From NCBI GenBank assembly GCA_022508425.1, contig JAFLVF010000011.1, forward strand, positions 1 to 35,773: a stretch of 35,773 nucleotides of DNA, given 5' to 3'. A program made the translations under genes and the position numbers. Shown one piece after another: positions 24,619-32,351 of the stretch; position 1 is the first letter of the stretch; the number at the start of each line of letters is the position of its first letter. This DNA is from Clostridiales bacterium (lineage in GTDB: Bacteria > Bacillota > Clostridia > Christensenellales > Pumilibacteraceae). The notes under the pieces are model-generated. The model was not told the DNA's origin. It saw nothing but the letters and a program-made list of their open reading frames with translations, and made no database searches.

Positions 24619-24652
24619 TGTTTATACCTGTACCGATAATATGCTATTCTAT

Positions 24653-24681
24653 ATTTTATCAAATCCGAAACGGAAAATCAA
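24653..24681 (-). promoter_or_regulatory. promoter of the PrsA-like gene
   Basis: TTGATT (24681-24676), 17-bp spacer, TAAAAT (24658-24653) on the minus strand; the leader is about 30 nt. Confidence 0.6.
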
Positions 24682-24870
24682 ACATTTTAACCGTGTTTTT
24701 GCCCATTTGCGCATATTTTATTCTCGGAAAATGTGCCGCCGCGCAATTATAAGCCCATTCGGACCCGCTCCGCCGCCGCGCGCACAGGCATTTTTCGTTG
24801 ATTGAGGCATTACTTCATTGCCGTCGGCCGCCGTCAATGCTTAAAAATTTTCTCTCGGACACGCATTCGA

Positions 24871-24899
24871 TTGACTTAATCTTTCACGCGCAGTATAAT
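24871..24899 (+). promoter_or_regulatory. promoter of the ferritin gene
   Basis: TTGACT (24871-24876), 17-bp spacer, TATAAT (24894-24899); a short leader with GGGAG before the ATG. No Fur-box-like dyad is obvious. Confidence 0.85.
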
Positions 24900-24925
24900 T
24901 AAGAAAAAATTTACGGGAGTTTAAC

Positions 24926-25444
24926 ATGTTAAACGAAAAAATCGCAAAGCTCATCAACGAACAGGTAAACAAGGAGCTGTACTCCGGCTATCTGTACATG
25001 GATTTCGCTAACTACTACGCCGACGCGGGGCTTGACGGATTCGCGAATTGGTACGAGGCGCAGGCTCGCGAGGAGTGCGACCACGCGCTCATGATGCGCC
25101 GTTACCTCATCGACAACGGCGTCAAGGTGGTGTTCGGCCAGATTGCAAAACCCGACAAGAAGTTTGCCGACAACGTGGCTCCGCTCAAAGCGGGACTCGA
25201 GCACGAGCAGTACGTGACGAGCCTTATCAACAACATCTATATGGAAGCGTTCAACCTCAAGGATTTCAAAACAATGCAATTCCTCGATTGGTTTATCAAA
25301 GAGCAAGGCGAAGAGGAAAAGAACGCCGAGGACCTGCTCAAGAAAATGGAGGTGTTCGGCAAAGATTCCAAAGGCCTGTATGCACTCAATCAAGAGCTCG
25401 CCTCGCGCACCTATGCCCCTTCCAAGACAGGGCCTGCGATGTAA
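24926..25444 (+). CDS. ftnA: non-haem ferritin
   Basis: A 172-residue four-helix iron-storage protein that oxidises Fe(II) and stores Fe(III) in a 24-mer cage. Ferroxidase-site residues: Glu17 in QVNKELYSGYLY, the Glu-x-x-His of EAQAREECDHALMM (about 49-53), Glu in LEHEQYVTSL (about 94), and FIKEQGEEEKNAEDLL (about 127-130). No haem-binding Met as in bacterioferritin is evident. Single-gene unit with its own promoter and terminator. Confidence 0.96.
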   Translation: MLNEKIAKLINEQVNKELYSGYLYMDFANYYADAGLDGFANWYEAQAREECDHALMMRRYLIDNGVKVVFGQIAKPDKKFADNVAPLKAGLEHEQYVTSLINNIYMEAFNLKDFKTMQFLDWFIKEQGEEEKNAEDLLKKMEVFGKDSKGLYALNQELASRTYAPSKTGPAM

Positions 25445-25463
25445 TTGACGTTCGACTTACGAC

Positions 25464-25499
25464 AAAACCCGTTCGGTGTATGCCAAACGGGTTTTTTGT
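25464..25499. terminator. bidirectional terminator between ferritin and the SIMPL gene
   Basis: A 10-bp stem AAAACCCGTT/AACGGGTTTT (25464-25473 with 25486-25495), extended by GG/CC, with T runs on both sides. Confidence 0.88.
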
Positions 25500-25512
25500 T
25501 GCGCGAATATTG

Positions 25513-26094
25513 TTATTTAATTTCCCAAGAGCATGTCACCGTTTCGGACAGCGTTATTTCCTCCGGCTCGGTGACGTTGGCTGCGCTTAGGCTCATACGC
25601 ATAGGCATATGCCCGCCCGACGAGGCGTAGTCCGCTTTGACGAGCGCGCCCAGCTTGACACCGGCCGCCGCCGCTATTGTTTGCGCACTCGCCTTCGCCT
25701 CTTTAACCGCACGCGTTATCAGCTTTTCTTGCATATCGGCGTTTTTGAGCGAGAAGGACACGCGCCACTCGCACTTACTCTTTGAAAGAGCGTCCAGCGC
25801 CTTTGACAGTACCGCCTTGTCGTAAATAAACTCCGCCGAAAACTTCTTTACCGCCCTATAGCCGACAATCTTCTTGTCCTCGCTCACGACGTTTACGCTG
25901 ACGCCCGCGGCGCGCACGTCGACTCCCGCCGATTTCAGCTCGGCCACCGCGCCGTCGGACAACTGTTCGGCGGCAGTCACCGCCTGCTCGTAAACGCCCG
26001 ACTCGCCCACCGCCGACACCGATATCACTACGAAGTTGGCGGGGAGCTTCTCGGTCGCCGTTCCCGTCACAGTTATCAATCTTTGTTCGTCCAT
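25513..26094 (-). CDS. SIMPL (DUF541) domain protein
   Basis: A 193-residue protein matching the SIMPL/DUF541 family: ITVTGTATEKLPANFVVISVSA at the start, LKSAGVDVRAAGVSVNVV, IVGYRAVKKFSAEF, then EAKASAQTIAAAAGVKLGALVKADY. No signal peptide is seen, whereas many SIMPL proteins are secreted. The function is unclear; family members form ring-shaped oligomers. ATG follows AGGAGG. No good promoter lies upstream, so it may be read from rsmF through the structured repeat in between. Confidence 0.85.
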   Translation of the reverse strand: MDEQRLITVTGTATEKLPANFVVISVSAVGESGVYEQAVTAAEQLSDGAVAELKSAGVDVRAAGVSVNVVSEDKKIVGYRAVKKFSAEFIYDKAVLSKALDALSKSKCEWRVSFSLKNADMQEKLITRAVKEAKASAQTIAAAAGVKLGALVKADYASSGGHMPMRMSLSAANVTEPEEITLSETVTCSWEIK

Positions 26095-26151
26095 TATGTA
26101 ACCTCCTATTACAAAGAATATTTTGAAAGCACAGGCGCGCGTTAGGTGGAC

Positions 26152-26234
26152 ACCGACACACCCCTTGCCGGAATTGACGGCTTAGGTGCGTGAGAACCGA
26201 CACACCCCCTGTCGAATTAGACGGCTTAGGCGCA
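26152..26234. repeat. tandem duplication of about 40 bp
   Basis: Units at 26152-26191 and 26196-26234 share ACCGACACACCCC, a short variable part, then GACGGCTTAGG. The second unit runs into structured repeat copy 3, so the first is an extra copy of that element's left end with its flank. Confidence 0.7.
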
Positions 26235-26339
26235 TGCAAGAGCAGGAAACACGAGCGCCGACCGAGGGAGTTTGGAAAAACCTAAATGACCGAGGGCGGC
26301 GCGAAGTTTGACGAACTATTGCGCGATGCATACGCCGTC
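26220..26339. repeat. structured repeat element, copy 3
   Basis: A 120-nt element. P1 ends GACGGC/GCCGTC; P2 GCGCA 26230-26234 with TGCGC 26320-26324 (different bases from copy 2 but still paired); P3 GCGCCG 26255-26260 with CGGCGC 26297-26302; P4 TTTGG with CTAAA (one G-U). It lies 4 bp past the TGA of the leftward rsmF gene. Confidence 0.75.
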
Positions 26340-26343
26340 TTGA

Positions 26344-27624
26344 TCAAATCCGTAAGGATTTGGGATATAAATTTTTGATTACAATATTTCCCGCGCCGTC
26401 GGGTGCGCACTTGCCCATGCCGATAGCAAAGCCCGAATGCGTGACGACGACGTCGCCGCGCGGTGCGGATAGTGCTATCTGTTCGCCCTGCAAGTACCTA
26501 ACCGCATTGTCCTTGTCGAGCTCGACTGTAGGTACCGTCGACAGATCGACGACATGCGAGTAAGCGTAAGAAATTTTGTTCTTGTCTCCGCGCTCGAATA
26601 TATTTACGCCGACCGTCCTATACCGCAAGCCCGAAGCCGGCAAATCGAAATCGACTATTGCGGGATTTTCGCCCACCTGCCGCACCTCTACTCCGTTGCC
26701 CAAAACATTTATCTTCTTGGTCTTGAGCTTGGCGTTTTGGAGTGCGCACTCGACACTCCTTCCCGTCTTTTTGAGCACGCAGAAGAAATGCCCCTCGCCG
26801 TCGAAGTTGTGCGGATATAGCCGCCTTGCCTGCGGTATACCCATGCCGCGCTCGGCACCGCCGACAAGCGGAATATCAATGGGCTCAAAGCCTTTTTCGA
26901 TAATATATTCGACGTTTCGTTCGTCCTCTTCGGGCGCGAACGTACACGTGCTGTACAGCATATAGCCGCCGCTTGAAAGCAATTCTACCGCGTCGTCGAT
27001 GATGTCGCGCTGTCTCGCGGCGCAGCCCGCTACTATCTCCGCGCTGTACGGAACATTCTCGTACCGCATCATTCCGCCGCCGCTACACGGCGCGTCCACA
27101 ATGAGCGTATCGAAATATCCGTCAAAGCCTGCGCGGCGGTAATCGAGTGCGCTCGCGCACGTGGTGACGGCGTTTTTTATCCCCAGCCGTGCGATATTCT
27201 CTTCGAGAGCACCGACGCGCTTAACGTCCACGTCGTTACAAAATATAACCCCGCCTTTCATCTTGGCGGCCGCTTGCGTACTCTTGCCCCCGGGCGCGGC
27301 GCACAAGTCGAGCACGCGCTCTCCGATAAACGGCGACAACGCCTCTACCGCCGCCGACGCGGACGGCTCTTGCATGTAGTATAAGCCCGCGTGATAGAGC
27401 GGATCGAGCGACGGCTTGACCGAAGTGTAAAAGGACTGCGCGCACAACGGATTTGCTTTTAGCGAATATTCACTTGAAGCCGCAAGCGCGCGGAAGTCGT
27501 CGACGCTTATCTTGATTGTGTTTACGCGCAGTGCCTTATGGCGCGGTTTGGTCTCGTACGCCGATACAAAATCGTTATAGCGCTCGCCCAATATCTCGCG
27601 CATTTGCTCGAAAAAGTAATCCAT
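26344..27624 (-). CDS. RsmF-type 16S rRNA (cytosine-5) methyltransferase
   Basis: A 426-residue NOL1/NOP2/Sun-family enzyme that methylates rRNA with S-adenosylmethionine. The SAM site ERVLDLCAAPGGKSTQAAAKM, motif IV with the first catalytic Cys VDAPCSGGGMMRYE, and motif VI with the second Cys LYSTCTFAPEEDERN are present. The C-terminal PUA-like part of the RsmF group follows (GVNIFERGDKNKISY, SGFAIGMGKC, NLYPKSLR). ATG at 27624 fits the family start MDYFFEQMREILGERY; longer frames run through the promoter. The ATG is 10 bp after the -10 box and lacks a clear ribosome site. Confidence 0.92.
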   Translation of the reverse strand: MDYFFEQMREILGERYNDFVSAYETKPRHKALRVNTIKISVDDFRALAASSEYSLKANPLCAQSFYTSVKPSLDPLYHAGLYYMQEPSASAAVEALSPFIGERVLDLCAAPGGKSTQAAAKMKGGVIFCNDVDVKRVGALEENIARLGIKNAVTTCASALDYRRAGFDGYFDTLIVDAPCSGGGMMRYENVPYSAEIVAGCAARQRDIIDDAVELLSSGGYMLYSTCTFAPEEDERNVEYIIEKGFEPIDIPLVGGAERGMGIPQARRLYPHNFDGEGHFFCVLKKTGRSVECALQNAKLKTKKINVLGNGVEVRQVGENPAIVDFDLPASGLRYRTVGVNIFERGDKNKISYAYSHVVDLSTVPTVELDKDNAVRYLQGEQIALSAPRGDVVVTHSGFAIGMGKCAPDGAGNIVIKNLYPKSLRI

Positions 27625-27634
27625 TCCCGTTTTT

Positions 27635-27663
27635 ATAATAGCATATAACGGGCTTTCTGTCAA
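27635..27663 (-). promoter_or_regulatory. promoter of rsmF, near-leaderless
   Basis: TTGACA (27663-27658), 17-bp spacer, TATTAT (27640-27635); ATG at 27624 after 10 bp, so the leader would be about 4 nt. Confidence 0.8.
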
Positions 27664-27729
27664 TCGGAGTTGCGGAGGTGTATTTTTCGCGCAAATTCGA
27701 CACATAATACATGAGAGGAGGTAAAGACA

Positions 27730-27885
27730 ATGAACAGCAAGTTGACTTCGGGTGCGATTGCGCCCAAGACCGGCGAGTACAACGTTATCTCGTCAAAGGG
27801 CAAAGTCGTCGGCACCGTTCGCGTCAAGAAGGGCGACAGAATGCCCCCTACGCAACACGCCGGAAGCCATTTCGAGATTATCTAA
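27730..27885 (+). CDS. YjzC-like microprotein
   Basis: A 51-residue protein beginning MNSKLTSGAIAPKTGEYNVI and containing GKVVGTVRVKKGDRMPPT and QHAGSHFEII. The TGEY...GDRMPPTQ pattern matches the small YjzC-like family, whose function is unknown. ATG at 27730 has an excellent AGGAGG site (about 27717-27722). It is divergent from rsmF and ends before a strong bidirectional terminator. Another frame starting at 27711 is longer but lacks any family resemblance. Confidence 0.82.
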   Translation: MNSKLTSGAIAPKTGEYNVISSKGKVVGTVRVKKGDRMPPTQHAGSHFEII

Positions 27886-27901
27886 ATCTCCCGAAAAAAA
27901 C

Positions 27902-27936
27902 AAAACGCCGTCAGAGTATTAAAGGACGGCGTTTTA
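27902..27936. terminator. bidirectional terminator
   Basis: A perfect 11-bp stem AAAACGCCGTC/GACGGCGTTTT (27902-27912 with 27925-27935), T-rich on both outer sides. It ends the microprotein gene and the leftward tetR-ABC operon. Confidence 0.9.
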
Positions 27937-27944
27937 ATTTTAAC

Positions 27945-28448
27945 TTATTTTTGCAAATCTCTTTCCAAAATACGCGCAACTTGCTCGGCTTGCTTTCCTG
28001 ACATATCTATGAAGAGCAGCATGCTCGAATCGGGAAAAATCATTGTAGGTTTAATATTACCCCGCGCCTCTGTAAACGGAACATGCAAACGTCCTGCGCC
28101 CATTCGAAGTATAAACGCATATCTGAATTTCACATAAATCAAATTCCTTATTCTCGAAGCGGGAATAAAGAAAACCTCTTGATCGTCCTTAAATAGCGTA
28201 ATGCCGTTTTGCTTAATAAGATAATAACTTTTGTTTACGGCTCTTAAAATAATAAATACGATAATCGGTACGATTATATCTCCGGCTAGCGCGGAAATGA
28301 AAACTATCGTATATCGAAGATTAAAAACATAATCAACTGATGCCATGGCAAATATAAATATTATACCGGTTACTATAATCAGTAAGCTTGTCAACAATGC
28401 CAATAGACAAAACTGTATGTATTTATGTTTTGAAATTTTGATGTCCAT
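27945..28448 (-). CDS. two-helix membrane protein with PH-like domain
   Basis: A 167-residue protein. Two membrane helices (about 10-35 and 45-70) are followed by a beta-rich domain, YYLIKQNGITLFKDDQEVFFIPASRIRNLIYVKFRYAFIL, then a closing helix KQAEQVARILERDLQK. This is the layout of YcxB-like or bacterial PH-domain membrane proteins, though the match is by pattern only. Its codons are more A/T-rich than those of its neighbours. It is last in the tetR-ABC operon, 27 bp after the permease, with GAGGAG before the ATG. Its link to the transporter is by position only. Confidence 0.6.
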   Translation of the reverse strand: MDIKISKHKYIQFCLLALLTSLLIIVTGIIFIFAMASVDYVFNLRYTIVFISALAGDIIVPIIVFIILRAVNKSYYLIKQNGITLFKDDQEVFFIPASRIRNLIYVKFRYAFILRMGAGRLHVPFTEARGNIKPTMIFPDSSMLLFIDMSGKQAEQVARILERDLQK

Positions 28449-28475
28449 TTGTGCTCCTCTTTAATACCACCGCGC

Positions 28476-31034
28476 CTATTCTACACTCTTTAACGCTTCC
28501 ACCATGGAAATACGTTTTATCTTTCTGTTCAGCAACAGCGTGGCTATCAGACTGAAGGCGAAGGTCATGCTCACACAGCCGATCGCGACGTACCAAGTCA
28601 AGAATCCCGATATAAACACGTTAAAAGACGAGGTTATATCGACCAGCCAATACATAAGCCCGTACCCGAGCGGCAGACCCAATATACAGCCGATAAGAGT
28701 TATCACCATGTTTTCGACGATTATCATGCCCGCCGTTTCGTGCGATTTGTAGCCGAGGACCATCAACGTCGCCATTTCGCGCGTACGCTCTTTGAGGTTT
28801 GTCGCCGTGATGTTGTATATGACGGCTATGGCGAGCGCCGCCGCGCCGACCACGAATATAATCACTGCGTAGTCAAGGAGCGACATCTTCTTCTGCATCG
28901 ACTTGAAGGTTTCTTCTTGGAAAACCTTGACGTCGCGCACCACATCGTTTTGCTTGAGTGCGTCGAGCGCTTCGTTGATGTCCACGTCAGGTCGAACGGT
29001 CGCATACGACGTGTCGGCCAATAACCCTACTCCTTTATTTGCAAAAACGTCATAGGCACAGTAAACCTTTTGATCGAAATACTGCTGAACGACTGCCGTC
29101 ACCTCTATATCGAACTCGACGGCACGGTTGTCAAGCGAATATCCGCTGACGTTCACGATATCGCCCGCTTTGCACCCGAGCTCGTCCGCGAGCGTTTTGG
29201 GCAATACGAACGAACTCGACGTCAAGATCAGTCTGTTCTTGCCTTTTACGTCGGTATAGAGCTTGACGCAATCGGCGTCGGCGAAGTAATATTTAGTCTC
29301 GTCGCCGTACGTGGGTATAGCCATGACGGTCAAATCCGCGGTTTTGCCGCCGAATGTAAACCGTCCCGAAAAGTCGGGCACAAACGTCAGATTGCGCATG
29401 TATTCCGCGCCCTCCGCGCCGCGAATATCCTCGTATATGCTTCTGTCCGTTATGTCGACGGCAACAGAAGTCACTATCGTCATGTCGTAGCCCGTCATCG
29501 CGTCATACCGCGTAAACGAGAACTGCATGTTGTCCTTTAGTCCGATAAGCCCGATAAGCAGAGCAACGCATCCGATTATACCGACGGAGGACAACAGCAT
29601 GCGCGTCTTGTGCAAGAACATGTTTCTAAGGTTCATCTTCGCGCCGAAGCCCAACCGCTTCCACAGCCCCGTCCAACGCTCCGCGAGTATGCGTTTGGTC
29701 TTCTTGGGCGGCTTGGGACGCATGGCGTGCGCAGGCTTTACGCGCAACGTCTTATAGCACGAGGCAAACGCGGACAGACACGCGAGCGCGGCGCTAATCA
29801 CCACGCCGAGCACCAAGAACAATCCGCTCACGTGCCAAGGCGTAGGCGGCATGCTGAACTGCCGCTTGTACAGTATGTCGAGAAGGTACGGGACAAAGAA
29901 CGTGCCGACAACGCCACCCGCTATTCCGCCGACCACGCATGCAAACAGCGCGTAGAATATATACGAGAAATACACCCCGCCCTTGGAGATGCCGAGTGCC
30001 TGCATAATGCCTATCTGCATGCGCTGGTTTTCCACCGTCTTTGACAGCGAGATTATCGTAATAGCCGCCGCGACTATAAAGAAAATGAGCGGCAAAACCG
30101 CGGCGAGCGCGGCGATCGTGCCGTTGAGGTTGTCGTACGCCGCGACCGCCGGAAAGTTTTCGCGCTCGAGCATATACATATACATGCCCGCGCTCTTGGA
30201 CGGATTTTGAAACACGTACTTCAGCGTTTCCTCGCTCGCCATATTGTACGCCTTGAACAATTCCTCGGCTCTTTTCACGTCGCCTATAACTTTGATTCCG
30301 CTGTAAATGCTTATGCCGTCGGGAATTTTATCATAAGTGAAAACGGGCTCAATCATTCCATTGAAGCACACCGCTGTGGTGTCGGTATACGAATGTATCA
30401 CTCCGTAGTTGACGAGCGCCGTTGCAAATTCCTCGGGCTGTGCCGCGGTGTTCAGCGTATTTACCTTGTATATAACGTCCGTCGAATGATATATGCCGCA
30501 CACCGTAAAGTCATGCGATACTTGATCGTAATCCGGATTGTATTGTACGTTCTCGTTTTCCGAAATATTGACGTCAATACTCTTGAGCACGTTGATGTCG
30601 ACCGAAATAACGTCGCCGATATGCACGTTGTGCGCGTCGGCAAAGACGGTGTCTATCATCAGCTCTTTATGTCCATTTTCGGGAAGCCGCCCCGACAGTA
30701 TATGAGGCTCGTCTATACCGTCGGTGAGCGTGGTAAGCGTAATATCGTAACGAACGTCGTTATACCGCATCTTCGCGTTGAAGGTGTCGTAGCCCGCCGC
30801 CTTTTGTATGTTCTCGTCGGCGGCAATCTCGTCCACGGCGGTCGAATTGACGTACATATACTCGGCGCGCGCGGAAGCTATGTGCTGTGCGGCGTAGTAA
30901 TCGTCGACCAGCTCGGTCATTGCATTGGATCCCTCGGCAACGCCCGCAAAGAAAAAGCAGCCGATAAATATTATTATAAGTATCGATATAAAGCTGCCTA
31001 TGGTTTCGCGTATATCGCGGAACGTTTTTAGCAT
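28476..31034 (-). CDS. FtsX-like ABC transporter permease
   Basis: An 852-residue permease with two FtsX units. An N-terminal helix (SFISILIIIFIGCFFFAGV) and a large outside domain come first. A three-helix block follows at about 300-440 (FFIVAAAITIISLSKTVENQRMQIGIMQALG is the diagnostic loop). Then a second helix and outside domain precede a last three-helix block with NLKERTREMATLMVLGYKSHE. It works with the ATPase encoded upstream. The ATG at 31034 lacks a nearby ribosome site: AGAGG lies 18 bp upstream. An in-frame ATT 12 bp before the ATG has AGAGG at ideal spacing and could be an unusual start. Confidence 0.88.
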   Translation of the reverse strand: MLKTFRDIRETIGSFISILIIIFIGCFFFAGVAEGSNAMTELVDDYYAAQHIASARAEYMYVNSTAVDEIAADENIQKAAGYDTFNAKMRYNDVRYDITLTTLTDGIDEPHILSGRLPENGHKELMIDTVFADAHNVHIGDVISVDINVLKSIDVNISENENVQYNPDYDQVSHDFTVCGIYHSTDVIYKVNTLNTAAQPEEFATALVNYGVIHSYTDTTAVCFNGMIEPVFTYDKIPDGISIYSGIKVIGDVKRAEELFKAYNMASEETLKYVFQNPSKSAGMYMYMLERENFPAVAAYDNLNGTIAALAAVLPLIFFIVAAAITIISLSKTVENQRMQIGIMQALGISKGGVYFSYIFYALFACVVGGIAGGVVGTFFVPYLLDILYKRQFSMPPTPWHVSGLFLVLGVVISAALACLSAFASCYKTLRVKPAHAMRPKPPKKTKRILAERWTGLWKRLGFGAKMNLRNMFLHKTRMLLSSVGIIGCVALLIGLIGLKDNMQFSFTRYDAMTGYDMTIVTSVAVDITDRSIYEDIRGAEGAEYMRNLTFVPDFSGRFTFGGKTADLTVMAIPTYGDETKYYFADADCVKLYTDVKGKNRLILTSSSFVLPKTLADELGCKAGDIVNVSGYSLDNRAVEFDIEVTAVVQQYFDQKVYCAYDVFANKGVGLLADTSYATVRPDVDINEALDALKQNDVVRDVKVFQEETFKSMQKKMSLLDYAVIIFVVGAAALAIAVIYNITATNLKERTREMATLMVLGYKSHETAGMIIVENMVITLIGCILGLPLGYGLMYWLVDITSSFNVFISGFLTWYVAIGCVSMTFAFSLIATLLLNRKIKRISMVEALKSVE

Positions 31035-31058
31035 TAAGTATTTAATGATACGCCTCTT

Positions 31059-31760
31059 TTACCACTCTATACTGTCGATTGGCACGCGCGTTTCGTTGAG
31101 ATCGACCTTCTCAACCTTACCGCTCTTGACGTGTATAACCTTGTCCGCCATGGGCGCAATCGCGCTGTTGTGCGTGATAAGCACTACCGTCTTACCGTAC
31201 TTAGCGTTGACGTTTTCGAGAAGCTTCAACACCATCTTGCCCGTCTTGTAGTCGAGCGCACCCGTCGGCTCGTCGCACAACAATAGCAGCGGATTCTTGG
31301 CGACGGCGCGCGCTATCGCCACGCGCTGCTGTTCGCCGCCCGACAACTGCGACGGGAAGTTGGCCGCGCGCTCTTCCAATCCGACCGCGGCAAGAGTCTC
31401 CTTTGGATCGAGGTGATTGGGCGCGACGGACGCCGCGAACTCGACGTTTTCGAGCGCATTGAGATTTGTAATCAAATTGTAGAATTGGAATACAAACCCC
31501 ACCTTCTCGCGGCGGTACATTGTCAGTTGTTTTTGATTGTACTTGGTGATATCCTCGCCAGAGACAAGCACGGAACCAAACGACGCGCTGTCCATGCCGC
31601 CCAATATGTTGAGTATGGTCGACTTGCCCGCGCCCGAAGCGCCGAGCACGACGACAAACTCGCCCTCGTCGATGGTAAAATCAACGCCGTCGAGCGCCGG
31701 TATCTCCACCTCGCCGAGGCGGTAAATCTTGCATACGTTCTTAAATTCTATCAGGCTCAT
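31059..31760 (-). CDS. ABC transporter ATPase (LolD/MacB type)
   Basis: A 233-residue ATPase: Walker [12 protein letters not shown]-loop FVFQFYNLI, signature [14 protein letters not shown], Walker [13 protein letters not shown], switch His in VLITHNSAI. This type partners FtsX-like permeases in mechanotransmission or efflux. ATG at 31760 has AAGGGTG at proper spacing; a GTG three codons earlier is less likely. It lies between the tetR gene (25 bp) and the permease gene (24 bp). Confidence 0.93.
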   Translation of the reverse strand: MSLIEFKNVCKIYRLGEVEIPALDGVDFTIDEGEFVVVLGASGAGKSTILNILGGMDSASFGSVLVSGEDITKYNQKQLTMYRREKVGFVFQFYNLITNLNALENVEFAASVAPNHLDPKETLAAVGLEERAANFPSQLSGGEQQRVAIARAVAKNPLLLLCDEPTGALDYKTGKMVLKLLENVNAKYGKTVVLITHNSAIAPMADKVIHVKSGKVEKVDLNETRVPIDSIEW

Positions 31761-31785
31761 TTTTTTCACCCTTTTGCTTATGCTT

Positions 31786-32262
31786 TTAATCCGAGAACAT
31801 CTCTTTTGTTTTGAGCTCGCCGTAATAGACGTACCACGCTTTGAGTATCTCGTCGCGCGGCGCTACCTTCTCGAGACTGTCGACGATGCGGTTGACCGTG
31901 TCGAACAACCGACCGCTTCGCGCATGATTGCAGACAAAGTCGAAATACACGCCGTCCTCTCGCACAAACTCGTCGAGCAGTTTTTTGATCTCGGACAGCT
32001 TCTCCGCCGCCGTAAAATCGTTTTTGGCGACGAGCGCGACCTCTCTTTCAAACAGCTGTAGCCTGTCGAATGCGAGGCACTCCACTATCTCGTCCTTGCT
32101 CTTAAAATAAACGTAAACCGTCGCTTTGGAATAGCCCGCTTCTTTGCAGAGCATGTTCATATTCATGCCGTCGTAGCCGTGCTCGACGAGCAATCTGTCG
32201 GCGGCGGCCAACATCGTCTTTCTGTGATATTTTGTTACCGCCGCTTTCTTCTCTTCGCTCAT
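31786..32262 (-). CDS. TetR/AcrR family regulator of the ABC operon, leaderless
   Basis: A 158-residue regulator. HTH: TMLAAADRLLVEHGYDGMNMNMLCKEAGYSKATVYVYFKSKDEIVE (about 15-58). The C-terminal part is short and helical (FVREDGVYFDFVCNHARSGRLFDTVNRIV). As the first gene of an operon with an ABC ATPase and FtsX-like permease, it most likely represses that operon. ATG at 32262 sits 6 bp after the -10 box, with no ribosome site. An AAAC-agtgc-GTTT inverted repeat in the promoter spacer could be its operator. Confidence 0.88.
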   Translation of the reverse strand: MSEEKKAAVTKYHRKTMLAAADRLLVEHGYDGMNMNMLCKEAGYSKATVYVYFKSKDEIVECLAFDRLQLFEREVALVAKNDFTAAEKLSEIKKLLDEFVREDGVYFDFVCNHARSGRLFDTVNRIVDSLEKVAPRDEILKAWYVYYGELKTKEMFSD

Positions 32263-32268
32263 GTCACG

Positions 32269-32297
32269 ATTATACAATAAAACGCACTGTTTGTCAA
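32269..32297 (-). promoter_or_regulatory. promoter giving a leaderless tetR-ABC operon mRNA
   Basis: TTGACA (32297-32292), 17-bp spacer, TATAAT (32274-32269); ATG at 32262 after 6 bp. Confidence 0.85.
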
Positions 32298-32351
32298 TTC
32301 GTTTCACGCATTAGCTTCCGCCGTCATAACATGAGAGTGAACGGAGATACC

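Larger units (their letters stand above)
24619..24925. other. intergenic region of about 300 bp, divergent promoters
   Basis: It holds the leftward PrsA promoter at one end and the rightward ferritin promoter at the other. In between is A/T-rich and then GC-rich sequence. A foldback CATTG...CAATG around 24812-24838 lies before TTAAAAATTTT. I see no gene. Confidence 0.6.

Noticed and set aside
26139..26339. Integron attC-like site (a GTTAGGT motif and paired ends)
   Set aside because: The core RYYYAAC/GTTRRRY pair is not placed at the ends of the element, no integrase or cassette array is present, and all three copies have TTAGG without the required GTT at their ends.
13329..26339. The three structured elements as ordinary intrinsic terminators
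   Set aside because: None has a T run after its stem on either strand, and the fold has several nested stems with a conserved tip rather than a single hairpin.
27711..28001. A 96-codon frame overlapping the YjzC-like gene
   Set aside because: It lacks family resemblance, starts inside the ribosome-site region of the 51-codon gene, and runs through the terminator.
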